NCBI RefSeq assembly: GCF_000934605.2
Contig: NZ_CP010897.2
Coordinates: 2,294,001-2,358,000 of the forward strand
Direction: 5' to 3'
Length of the DNA stretch: 64,000 bases
From: Pandoraea vervacti
GTDB lineage: Bacteria > Pseudomonadota > Gammaproteobacteria > Burkholderiales > Burkholderiaceae
Part shown: one piece after another, positions 23,884 to 31,437 of the stretch
How positions within the stretch are numbered: position 1 is the stretch's first letter
Layout of the letters: each line of letters opens with the position of its first letter
Made by a program: the position numbers and the translations under genes
Notes under the pieces: generated by a model
Told to the model about the DNA's origin: nothing
Seen by the model: only the letters and a program-made list of their open reading frames with translations
Database searches by the model: none

Positions 23884-24831
23884 ATGAACGATATTCTTCG
23901 CGCGCTTGGCCGCGCGCTCGTGAGTCTGCTGCATCCGCGCATGCTGTGGCTCACCGCAATGCCCTTCATCGTCTCCGGTCTTCTCTGGGGCGCCGTGATC
24001 TGGTTCGGATGGGAACCCTTCACCGACTTTCTCCGCGTCTGGCTCGAACAGTGGGAATTCACGCAGTGGATTTACCGCTTCTTCGGTTATTTCGGCGTCG
24101 ACAGCGTGCGCATGGCGCTGGCGCCGTTCATTCTGGTGGCGCTGCTCGTGCCGCTCATCGTGGTCACGGCGCTGCTGCTCATTGCGGGATGGTCGATGCC
24201 TGCGGTGCTGCGTCATCTGTCGCGACGGCATTTCATCCACCTCGAAGCGCGGCAGGGCGGCTCGTTCTGGGGCAGTCTCGGGCAGTCGCTCGGCGCGACG
24301 TTCGTGTTCCTGATCGCCGCGCTCGCAACGTTGCCGCTCTGGCTGGTGCCGCCGTTCTTCGCGATCGTGCCGCCGCTGCTCTGGGGCTGGCTGACGTATC
24401 GCGTCATGACGTATGACGCGCTTGCCTATCACGCGAGCGCGGACGAGCGTCGTCGGCTGGTGCGTGAAAAGCGGTTGCCGTTGCTGGTGATCGGCGTGGC
24501 GACAGGCTTGCTCGGTTCGTTGCCCACGCTGCTGTGGGTCTCGTCCGTCATCATGATCGTGCTGTTTCCGGTCATCGCGCTGCTGGCGATCTGGCTGTAT
24601 GTGGTGATCTTCGTATTTTCGGCGTTGTGGTTCGCCCACTATTGCCTGCGAGCGCTCTCGCGCATGCGCGCGGAGGACGCGCACCACGAGCCGTCCTTCT
24701 CCGGGACGGTGCTGCCGGGCGCTGGCGCGCCGCTGCCGGACAGCGAGGATTTGCCCCCGGCGGAATCGCCGCGGTTGCCGGGCGCACCCGGTCCGTCCGG
24801 TCCGACAGGGTCCCCTAACGGTTCGCCGTGA
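23884..24831 (+). CDS. EI24 / CysZ-like inner membrane protein
   Basis: A 315-residue polytopic membrane protein of the EI24 superfamily, which includes the CysZ sulfate permeases. Hydrophobic segments are visible at about 20-42, 75-102, 135-165 and 205-250, with the family-like N-terminus LGRALVSLLHPRMLWLTAMPF and the segment YRVMTYDALAYHASADERR. The last 60 residues are Pro/Gly/Ser-rich and probably disordered, ending in GPSGPTGSPNGSP encoded by short tandem repeats. The E. coli CysZ link to sulfate uptake is not enough to assign that role here: the sulfate operon is 33 kb away. It precedes a MoCF-domain gene on the same strand. Confidence 0.75.
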   Translation: MNDILRALGRALVSLLHPRMLWLTAMPFIVSGLLWGAVIWFGWEPFTDFLRVWLEQWEFTQWIYRFFGYFGVDSVRMALAPFILVALLVPLIVVTALLLIAGWSMPAVLRHLSRRHFIHLEARQGGSFWGSLGQSLGATFVFLIAALATLPLWLVPPFFAIVPPLLWGWLTYRVMTYDALAYHASADERRRLVREKRLPLLVIGVATGLLGSLPTLLWVSSVIMIVLFPVIALLAIWLYVVIFVFSALWFAHYCLRALSRMRAEDAHHEPSFSGTVLPGAGAPLPDSEDLPPAESPRLPGAPGPSGPTGSPNGSP

Positions 24832-24916
24832 AAGTGGCACAATCGTCGAATTGCGCGCCGTCGGCAGGCGGCGCTGCGCATCCCCCAGGCACTGACGACA
24901 AGACAAAGGAAGCATC

Positions 24917-25756
24917 ATGGCGGTCGGCATCATCATCATCGGCGACGAAATTCTCTCGGGGCGTCGTCACGACAAGCATCTGCCCAAGTTCATCGAGTTG
25001 CTCGCCGAGCGTGGCATGCAACTGGGCTGGGCCGAGTACGTCGGCGACGACCCGGAACGCATCACGGCAACACTGCGGCGCACCTTCGCGAGCGACGACA
25101 TCGTGTTCGTGACCGGCGGCATCGGGGCCACGCCGGACGATCACACGCGTCAATGCGCGGCGGCGGCGCTCAATGTGCCGCTGGTGCTCACGCCCGAAGC
25201 CGAGGCGCTCATCATGGAGCGCATTGCCGATACCAGCCCGGACGGTGTGGCCGACATGACGCAGGCCGATAACCGTCACCGTCTGAAGATGGGCGAGTTC
25301 CCGGTCGGTGCTCGCGTGTTGCCGAATCCGTACAACAAGATTCCGGGTTTCTCGGTCGAGCACCATCACTTCATGCCGGGTTTTCCGGTCATGGCATGGC
25401 CGATGATGGCGTGGGCGCTCGACACGTACTACGCCGATCTGCATCACCTCACGAAGCACACCGAGCGCTCGGTGCTGGTCTTCGGACTTGCCGAATCGAC
25501 GCTCACGCCGCTCATGGAGGCGATCGAAGCCGAGTACGGCGGCATCAAGGTGTTCAGCTTGCCGAGCGTGGGCGATGCGGAGCGCGGAGCCATTTACGCG
25601 CGCCGTCACATCGATTTGGGCGTGAAGGGCGATCCGACGCTCGTCGGCGCCGCGTTCGAGCGATTGATTGCAGGGGTGAACGCGCTGGGTGGCGAAATCG
25701 TGCATCCGGCCGAGGCGATCGCGTTGCCGGAAGGCACGGTGCCGGCGGCGAAATAG
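24917..25756 (+). CDS. MoCF/CinA-N domain protein (molybdopterin-binding)
   Basis: A 279-residue protein with a MoCF (molybdopterin-binding, CinA N-terminal) domain in its first 170 residues: GIIIIGDEILSGRRHDKHL, VGDDPERI, FVTGGIGATPDDHTR, and the MGEFPVGARVLPNPYN-like loop. It lacks the C-terminal CinA deamidase domain, so it is the short form often annotated competence/damage-inducible protein A or molybdopterin-binding protein. Its substrate is not clear from sequence. It has a good AAGGAAG ribosome-binding site and is followed by a repeat block and a strong bidirectional terminator. Confidence 0.85.
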   Translation: MAVGIIIIGDEILSGRRHDKHLPKFIELLAERGMQLGWAEYVGDDPERITATLRRTFASDDIVFVTGGIGATPDDHTRQCAAAALNVPLVLTPEAEALIMERIADTSPDGVADMTQADNRHRLKMGEFPVGARVLPNPYNKIPGFSVEHHHFMPGFPVMAWPMMAWALDTYYADLHHLTKHTERSVLVFGLAESTLTPLMEAIEAEYGGIKVFSLPSVGDAERGAIYARRHIDLGVKGDPTLVGAAFERLIAGVNALGGEIVHPAEAIALPEGTVPAAK

Positions 25757-25834
25757 CCTTCGGCCCGCGAGGTCCGCTCGCGGATCACACTCCGTTCGCA
25801 GTCGGTCCTCGATTGCCGACGTCTGGAAATTGGC

Positions 25835-25899
25835 GCCGGAAACTGAAGCCGGAAATGAACGCCGGAAACGAAAGCCGGAAACGAAAGCCGGAAATGAAC
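25835..25899. repeat. Five tandem 13-bp repeats (GCCGGAAAYGAAM)
   Basis: Five head-to-tail copies of a 13-bp unit, GCCGGAAACGAAA and GCCGGAAATGAAC variants, fill the non-coding space between the MoCF gene and the terminator. The third and fourth copies are identical. No gene is disrupted. Confidence 0.85.
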
Positions 25900-25912
25900 G
25901 CCAGGAATGTCA

Positions 25913-25951
25913 AAACGGCGCTTGCCTTCGTGGGCAAGCGCCGTTTGTTTT
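25913..25951. terminator. Bidirectional intrinsic terminator
   Basis: A 14-bp perfect stem (AAACGGCGCTTGCC with GGCAAGCGCCGTTT) around the loop TTCGTG has T-rich tails on both strands. It lies between the plus-strand MoCF gene and the minus-strand oxidoreductase gene and can serve both. Confidence 0.9.
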
Positions 25952-26016
25952 GATGCGGGCGCCCGGAACGTTGGATTCCTTGGCGTCGACAAGCCCTCGG
26001 AACGAGTCGGCGCCGC

Positions 26017-27033
26017 TCAGAACCCGGCGAGAACCAGCTTGCCGATGGTGCGTCCGCCTTCGAGCTGGGCGTGCGCGCGGCGCAGGTTCACCGCATTGAT
26101 CGGGCCGATGACTTCACCGACGGTGGTGCGCAGCGTCCCGGCGTCGACCAGACGGGCAACTTCGGTCAGCAGTCTGTGCTGGGCAATCATGTCCGGCGTT
26201 TCGTACATGGCGCGCGTGAACATGAATTCCCAGACGAACGTGGCGCTCTTGCTCTTGAGCAGGCCGACTTCGAGCGGTCCGGCATTCTCGACGATCGAGC
26301 AGATCTTGCCTTGCGGCGCGACGGCGTCGGCCATGGCGGGGAAGTGCGTGTCCGTGTCGTTCAGGCACAGAACGAAATCGACCTGCGGCAAGCCAAGGGC
26401 TTTCAATTGCGTGGGCATGTCCTGATAGTGGTCGATGACGTGCTGCGCGCCCAACTGACGGCACCAGTCGGTCGACTCCGGACGCGAAGCGGTAGCCACG
26501 ATGGTGAGCCTGGCCAGACGGCGCGCGAGCTGAATCGCAATCGAGCCCACGCCGCCCGCGCCGCCGACGATCAGAATCGACTTGCCTTCATCGCGCCCGT
26601 CGGGGGCGATGCCGAGACGGTCGAACAACGCCTCCCACGCGGTAATGGTGGTGAGCGGCAATGCGGCTGCATTCACGAAGTCGAGCGACGTGGGCATATG
26701 TCCCGTGATGCGTTCATCGACCAGATGGAATTCGCTGTTTGCGCCGGGGCGCGTAATGCTGCCCGCGTAATAGACCGGGTCGCCGACCTTGAACAACGTG
26801 ACGTCCGGCCCGACAGCGGCGACCGTGCCGGCGGCATCCCAGCCCAGCACACGGGGCTGTGACTCGACCTTGTCCTTCGGCGCGCGCACTTTCGTGTCGA
26901 CCGGGTTCACCGAAATGGCCTCGACTTTGATCAGCAGGTCGTGTCCGGCGGGCGTCGGCGTTGGCAATTCGATGTCTTCGAGCGATTTCGGGTCGTCGAT
27001 CGGCAGGTAACGGGTCAATCCGATGGCTTTCAT
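26017..27033 (-). CDS. Zinc-binding-alcohol-dehydrogenase-family oxidoreductase
   Basis: A 338-residue medium-chain dehydrogenase/reductase of the NADPH quinone oxidoreductase type, the subfamily usually called zinc-binding alcohol dehydrogenase family protein. The GroES-like N-terminal domain has LLIKVEAISVNPVDTKVR and VLGWDAAGTVAAVGPDV; the Rossmann domain carries ILIVGGAGGVGSIAIQLARR. The structural zinc cysteines of true alcohol dehydrogenases are absent, so an NAD(P)H-dependent quinone or enone reductase role is more likely. It is divergent from a LysR-family gene, with a 141-bp spacer that probably carries the operator; that neighbour is the likely regulator. Confidence 0.88.
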   Translation of the reverse strand: MKAIGLTRYLPIDDPKSLEDIELPTPTPAGHDLLIKVEAISVNPVDTKVRAPKDKVESQPRVLGWDAAGTVAAVGPDVTLFKVGDPVYYAGSITRPGANSEFHLVDERITGHMPTSLDFVNAAALPLTTITAWEALFDRLGIAPDGRDEGKSILIVGGAGGVGSIAIQLARRLARLTIVATASRPESTDWCRQLGAQHVIDHYQDMPTQLKALGLPQVDFVLCLNDTDTHFPAMADAVAPQGKICSIVENAGPLEVGLLKSKSATFVWEFMFTRAMYETPDMIAQHRLLTEVARLVDAGTLRTTVGEVIGPINAVNLRRAHAQLEGGRTIGKLVLAGF

Positions 27034-27136
27034 CTGCTTTCTCCTGAAGTGAAGGCGCGCCGCCTTTATGTGGCGGATTCGCGACGCGCCGAATGCGATA
27101 GCGAAAGATTACGGCTAGTCGATTGAATTGATAATT

Positions 27137-27147
27137 CGCATAATGCG
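27137..27147. promoter_or_regulatory. Dyad CGCAT-A-ATGCG between oxidoreductase and LysR gene
   Basis: A short near-perfect dyad in an AT-rich stretch lies 28 bp before the LysR-family start codon. LysR regulators usually bind such dyads in the divergent spacer, so it is a candidate operator. The assignment is inference from position. Confidence 0.4.
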
Positions 27148-27174
27148 GAAAAGATTTTTTGGAAAATCCATCAA

Positions 27175-28107
27175 ATGGCATTGGACCTCGATACCGTCGC
27201 ATTGTTCGTGCGGGTGGCGGCGCTGGGAAACGTCTCGGCGGCAGGCCGTGAGCGCGGCCTCTCGCCAGCCACGGCCAGCACGCGGCTGGCGCAGCTCGAA
27301 GGCGTGCTGGGCGCCAGGCTGCTGCATCGGACGACGCGACGTGTCGCGCTGAGCCAGGAGGGAGAAGTCTTTCTTGCGCAGGCGCAGGCGCTGCTGGCTG
27401 CGCAAGCGCAGGCGCTCGCGAGCGTGGGGCAGGGGTTCGCCGCACCGCAGGGGTTGCTGCGCGTGTCGTGTTCGTCGTCGTTTGCGCGCCAGCACATCTC
27501 GCCCGCGCTGCCCGAGTTTCTGGCGCGCTATCCCGGCATTTCGCTGGATTTTCGATTGACGGACCGGGTCGTCGATTTGCTGGAAGAGGGCGTCGACATG
27601 GCGATCCGCGTCGGGGCGTTGCGGGACTCGACGCTCATTGCCCGCAAGCTTGCCGCGAACCGGCGCACGTTGTGTGCGTCGCCGGCCTATCTGGCCGCGC
27701 ATGGCACGCCCCGACATCCGAGCGACCTGACGCAACATGAATGCCTGACGCTCGGCGAGCAGCGCGATTGGCGGTTTCTCACACCGGGCGGCCCGCTAAG
27801 CGTGCGTGTGGCGGGGCGTCTGGTGTCGGACAACGGCGAAGTGCTGCGCGACGCCGTGCTGGCGGGGCTGGGCATTGCACTGAAATCAACGTGGGACGTG
27901 GCGGTGCACTTGCAGCGCGGGGAGTTAGTGCCTGTGTTGCAAGCGTACCCGCTGGCCGAGGAAGTCGCGATTTGGGCGGTGTACCCAAGCCGGGCGTTCG
28001 TGCCGCCGAAGACCCACGCGCTCATCGAGTTCTTGCAGGCGCGTTTCGGCCCCGTGCCTTATTGGGAAACGCAGTGGCCGGCCAGCGCCGACGGCAGACA
28101 AGGCTGA
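27175..28107 (+). CDS. LysR-family transcriptional regulator
   Basis: A 310-residue LysR-type regulator. The N-terminal winged helix-turn-helix (about 1-60) reads LDTVALFVRVAALGNVSAAGRERGLSPATASTRLAQLEGVLGARLL when taken in overlapping pieces, and the effector domain follows (CSSSFARQHISPALPEF, DLLEEGVDMAIRVG, LGIALKSTWDVAVHL). The overall type is that of the AaeR/DmlR-like LysR group common in Burkholderiaceae. It is divergent from the oxidoreductase at 26017-27033 and likely controls it. The effector is unknown. Confidence 0.92.
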   Translation: MALDLDTVALFVRVAALGNVSAAGRERGLSPATASTRLAQLEGVLGARLLHRTTRRVALSQEGEVFLAQAQALLAAQAQALASVGQGFAAPQGLLRVSCSSSFARQHISPALPEFLARYPGISLDFRLTDRVVDLLEEGVDMAIRVGALRDSTLIARKLAANRRTLCASPAYLAAHGTPRHPSDLTQHECLTLGEQRDWRFLTPGGPLSVRVAGRLVSDNGEVLRDAVLAGLGIALKSTWDVAVHLQRGELVPVLQAYPLAEEVAIWAVYPSRAFVPPKTHALIEFLQARFGPVPYWETQWPASADGRQG

Positions 28108-28131
28108 CGGGATCGTGCTGCGCTGCAGCCG

Positions 28132-28566
28132 TCAGTGCAGGCGATGTGTGCGTGTGGGCTGCGAGCCGGTATCGTCGTGGCCGATGGCGGGACTCGAATG
28201 ATGCAGCACCAGCCGCCAGCCGTCCGCTTCCTTCAGGTACACATTGGTGGTGAGCACGAAAGCGAAACGCGCCTCCGGGTGTGTCTCGACCTGAATTTGC
28301 TCCAGCACGTTGTGAACGGCGCAAAGCGGGTTGTGGGCCACCTGAAGGTGACTCACGGTGACCTGCAGCCCGCCTTTGGCGAGGATCTGCCGCCAACTGG
28401 CGCGAATGGCCGCAGGGCCGACGTGTCGCGGGCCTGACGGATGAATGCAGACGACCTCTTCGTCTTCGGACCAGACATCCATCAACGTCTCCGTGTCGCC
28501 AGCACGCAACGCTTCGTAGAACGCGTGCTCGGCGTCTTCCGGGCTGAGAAATATGGCTGCGGGCAT
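28132..28566 (-). CDS. NTF2/SnoaL-like family protein
   Basis: A 144-residue protein of the nuclear transport factor 2-like fold (the SnoaL/ketosteroid-isomerase-like group). It has the N-terminal helix AEHAFYEALRAGDTETLMDVW, VVCIHPSGPRHVGPAAIRASW, and the strand pattern FAFVLTTNVYLKEADGWRLVLHHSSPA. Such proteins form a cone-shaped pocket and may be enzymes or binding proteins; no specific activity can be assigned. The ATG at 28566 has a GGAGG site 9 bases upstream and the family N-terminus, so it is preferred over 28623. It ends 24 bp from the convergent LysR gene. Confidence 0.8.
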   Translation of the reverse strand: MPAAIFLSPEDAEHAFYEALRAGDTETLMDVWSEDEEVVCIHPSGPRHVGPAAIRASWRQILAKGGLQVTVSHLQVAHNPLCAVHNVLEQIQVETHPEARFAFVLTTNVYLKEADGWRLVLHHSSPAIGHDDTGSQPTRTHRLH

Positions 28567-28973
28567 AACGGCGGCCTCCGTCGGGGTCCATCGTTGGAAT
28601 TCATCGTTCGAGATGCCGGGCAAGCGGATGCCGGGCGGCGAACGCGCCGATTATGGAGGGTTTGCCCGGGCTTGTCGAACGCGAGGCGATTTGGGCATGG
28701 CGGGGCAGCCGGGCGGTCGGATCGGGTGATCGAACCGAGTGCTTGGCGCGGACGAGCGACGTTTGATCTGGCGCAAGGCGCTGGTTCAGGCGGGCCGGTA
28801 GCTTATGGGTGACGGCAAGGTGTTGCGTCGCGCGGTGGGAATGTCACTTGCGGGGGCTGTGGACGGCGGGCGGGGGAGGGCGGTGAAGGGCGGTGAAGGG
28901 CGGGGACGTACCTGATGGCGTGACGGCAGGACGGCGGGAGCCGGGGGCGCTGCGGCACCCCCGGGCGGGCGGA
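28567..28973. other. 407-bp gap between fnr and the NTF2-like gene
   Basis: No convincing gene is visible. At 28876-28905 there are two to three tandem copies of a GGCGGTGAAG decamer in a very G-rich run. The region presumably contains the promoter of the NTF2-like gene, which I could not locate. Confidence 0.5.
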
Positions 28974-29720
28974 TCAGCAGTGATGCACGCCTGCGAGCTC
29001 GCGCAGCGCGATGCCGTCGATGATCTTGACGTGGCGCTGACGGATTTCGATCATGCCGTTCTGCGCGAAACGCGAGAACAGACGGCTGACCGTCTCCAGT
29101 TTGAGGCCAAGGAAGCTTCCGATTTCTTCGCGGCTCATGCGCAGCACGAATTCGTTGGCGGCGTACCCGCGTGCGGCAAGACGTTCGGACAGATTCAGAA
29201 GGAACACGGCCAGACGTTCCTCGGCGCGCATGGTGCCGAGCGCGAGCAATTGCTGGTGCTCGTTGCGGATTTCCTGGCTCATCAGGCGATGCAACTGGCG
29301 TTGCAGCGACGGCACCTGACGCGACAACGTTTCCAGTTCGTTGAAGCGGGCAATGCACAATTCGCTGTCTTCGAGCGCGATGGCGGTGCTCGGGTGATGG
29401 TTGTCGGCCACGGCGTCCAGGCCGATCAGCTCGCCCTGGAGGTGGAAACCGACGACCTGCTCGCGGCCGTCGGGGGCCGTGACGCAGCTTTTGAGCGACC
29501 CGAAGCGAATGCCGTAGACGGCGTTCAGGTCATCGTTGGCGTGATACAGCACCTCGCCCTTCTTGAGGCGGCGGCGCTCGCTTACGAGCGCGTCCAGTCG
29601 TTCCAGCTCCGGCTCAGGGATGCCGACGGGCAGGCAGAACTGCCCCAGTGAGCAGGTGGAACAACGAGGCTGGGCAACCGGAATGGGGTTGCCGGGAATG
29701 CGACCGATCTCGGTGGTCAT
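28974..29720 (-). CDS. fnr: Oxygen-responsive regulator FNR (Crp/Fnr family)
   Basis: A 248-residue Crp/Fnr-type global regulator of anaerobic metabolism. The four cysteines that hold the oxygen-labile [4Fe-4S] cluster in E. coli FNR are present at exactly the same numbers: Cys20, Cys23, Cys29 and Cys122. The cyclic-nucleotide-like sensor domain follows (about 30-150). The C-terminal helix-turn-helix contains EEIGSFLGLKLETVSRLFSR, with Glu209, Ser212 and Arg213 matching the residues that read the TTGAT half-site. It should therefore bind standard FNR boxes. No TTGAT-N4-ATCAA site is visible in its own 334-bp upstream region. It is divergent from scpB. Confidence 0.95.
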   Translation of the reverse strand: MTTEIGRIPGNPIPVAQPRCSTCSLGQFCLPVGIPEPELERLDALVSERRRLKKGEVLYHANDDLNAVYGIRFGSLKSCVTAPDGREQVVGFHLQGELIGLDAVADNHHPSTAIALEDSELCIARFNELETLSRQVPSLQRQLHRLMSQEIRNEHQQLLALGTMRAEERLAVFLLNLSERLAARGYAANEFVLRMSREEIGSFLGLKLETVSRLFSRFAQNGMIEIRQRHVKIIDGIALRELAGVHHC

Positions 29721-30054
29721 GGAGGCCCCTGAAGTTATTTTGAGAGTTTACCATGAGGCGTCGACCCCTCGTTTCGACGGGCGAGACATCAGGGTTTCGA
29801 CGACGCTTTACGGGCGTCGGTGTTTCAGTAATAATTGCGCACATACCGGACGTCCGTCTCGCCGTACTATCGGCCTGGGCGTTTTTCCCGGAAGGTCGTT
29901 CGAAGCATTCTGGTCGCGCCGCCGTCACTACGACCGAACACAATAGGGCGCGCGCTTATGCGAAGCGGTTGTTATCTGCGATCGTTTCTCGTGTTCCAAG
30001 CATCCATTTATTCCTGATACCGGGTTGCCAAGCCCCCGGTCTGCTTAGTCGCAC
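29721..30054. other. 334-bp divergent spacer between fnr and scpB
   Basis: The spacer must contain the promoters of fnr and scpB. I see no gene, no FNR box and no clear terminator. The stretch around 29820-29845 is the most AT-rich part and is the likeliest place for a promoter, but no consensus hexamer pair stands out. Confidence 0.5.
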
Positions 30055-31275
30055 ATGAATACCCAAGAGGCGAAACTCGTCCTCGAGACCGCGTTGATTT
30101 GCGCGCAGGAGCCGCTCAAGGTCGGCGACCTGCGCAAGCTCTTCAATGACGCCGTGTCTGGCGACACGGTGCGCGCGCTGCTCGAGGAAATCCGCGTGCA
30201 ATGGGACGGCCGAGGTGTGGAATTGGTGGCGTTGGCCACCGGCTGGCGTTTCCAGAGCCGTCCGCGCATGCGTGAATACCTTGACCGCCTGAATCCGGAG
30301 AAGCCTCCGAAGTATTCGCGCGCGGTGATGGAGACGCTGGCGATCATTGCGTATCGTCAGCCGGTCACCCGTGGCGATATCGAAGAGATTCGCGGCGTCA
30401 CCGTGAATACGCAGATCATCAAGCAGCTCGAAGACCGCGGCTGGATCGAGGTGATCGGTCATCGCGACGTGCCGGGACGCCCCGGCCTGTACGCCACGAC
30501 CAAGGATTTCCTCGACGATCTGGGTCTGCGTGCGCTCGACGCGCTGCCGCCGCTGGAAGATCCGGCGGCACAGGCGCAAATCGATTTGCTGGCGCAGCAG
30601 AACATTGAATTCGGCGAGCGTGCCGAGGGCGAGGCAGGTGAGGAGGCGGCGTCGGATGACGCGCCCGTCGCCGATGCCCAAGCGCTTGCCCTGCTGGCGC
30701 AAACCCGTGCCGACGACTTGCCGCTTGCGCAAGGATTGCCGGAAGATCAGCGCGCGCCGCTGTCGGGTAGCGAGACGGTGTCCGAAGAGACGCTGCTCGA
30801 TGCCGTGATGGCCGAGGGTGAGGCTGAGGTTCCGGCGAATGGCGCAGTGATGGCCAACGCAGTGGACGCGCAGGAAGCGACGGCTGATGTGCCCGCCGAT
30901 ATTCCGCCGAAAGCCGTCGATTCGGTGGAACTCGCGGACGCGGGGCACGTCAGTGAGCAGGACGGCGCGCTTGCGCAGGATGGCGTCGAGCGCCTGGACC
31001 ACGAGGAATTTTCCGAAGTGTCGGCGTCTGAGGTTCCTGTGGGCGACGATTCGCCGCAAGATATGGCGAATTCGGTGAGCGCTGATGGACACGACGCCGA
31101 AGTAGAAGACGATGCGACGCACGCGGCAGATCCCGCAGCGTCGCTCACGCAAGAGGTTTCCCCGCGCGCTGTCGACCCGGCAGCGAACGAAGCCGCCGCC
31201 GGGCATCCCGTGCCCGGTGCGTCGGACGACGACGAGAACGACGGGGACGACAAGAGTCTCGTCACCGGTACCTGA
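30055..31275 (+). CDS. scpB: Segregation and condensation protein B
   Basis: ScpB is the winged-helix kite subunit of the SMC-ScpAB condensin complex, which organises and segregates the chromosome. The conserved part is the first 190 residues: EAKLVLETALICAQEPL, WRFQSRPRMREYL, YSRAVMETLAIIAYRQPVTRGDIE, IRGVTVNTQIIKQLEDRGWI and GRPGLYATTKDFLDDLG. The usual length is about 180-230; this protein has 406 residues because of an acidic, Ala/Val/Glu/Asp-rich tail of about 200 residues that is probably disordered. It precedes rluB, as is common in proteobacteria. Confidence 0.93.
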   Translation: MNTQEAKLVLETALICAQEPLKVGDLRKLFNDAVSGDTVRALLEEIRVQWDGRGVELVALATGWRFQSRPRMREYLDRLNPEKPPKYSRAVMETLAIIAYRQPVTRGDIEEIRGVTVNTQIIKQLEDRGWIEVIGHRDVPGRPGLYATTKDFLDDLGLRALDALPPLEDPAAQAQIDLLAQQNIEFGERAEGEAGEEAASDDAPVADAQALALLAQTRADDLPLAQGLPEDQRAPLSGSETVSEETLLDAVMAEGEAEVPANGAVMANAVDAQEATADVPADIPPKAVDSVELADAGHVSEQDGALAQDGVERLDHEEFSEVSASEVPVGDDSPQDMANSVSADGHDAEVEDDATHAADPAASLTQEVSPRAVDPAANEAAAGHPVPGASDDDENDGDDKSLVTGT

Positions 31276-31437
31276 GGCGTCGGCGCAGTGCGCCGCGCGT
31301 ATTCACAAGGCCGTTAGCGATAAGAACGAAGTCGCGGCAAGCGTTTGCCGCGCATTCATGGTGCGAACACGGATCAGGGCAGCGAATTCAGCGAATTACG
31401 CCTGCCCGCCAGAATCCCGTTTTCCAATGAGGTTGTG

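Noticed and set aside
25606..25992. 128-codon minus-strand frame with an FRLSFPAFVS repeat
   Set aside because: The repeat merely reflects the 13-bp non-coding tandem repeat, and the frame crosses a strong terminator.
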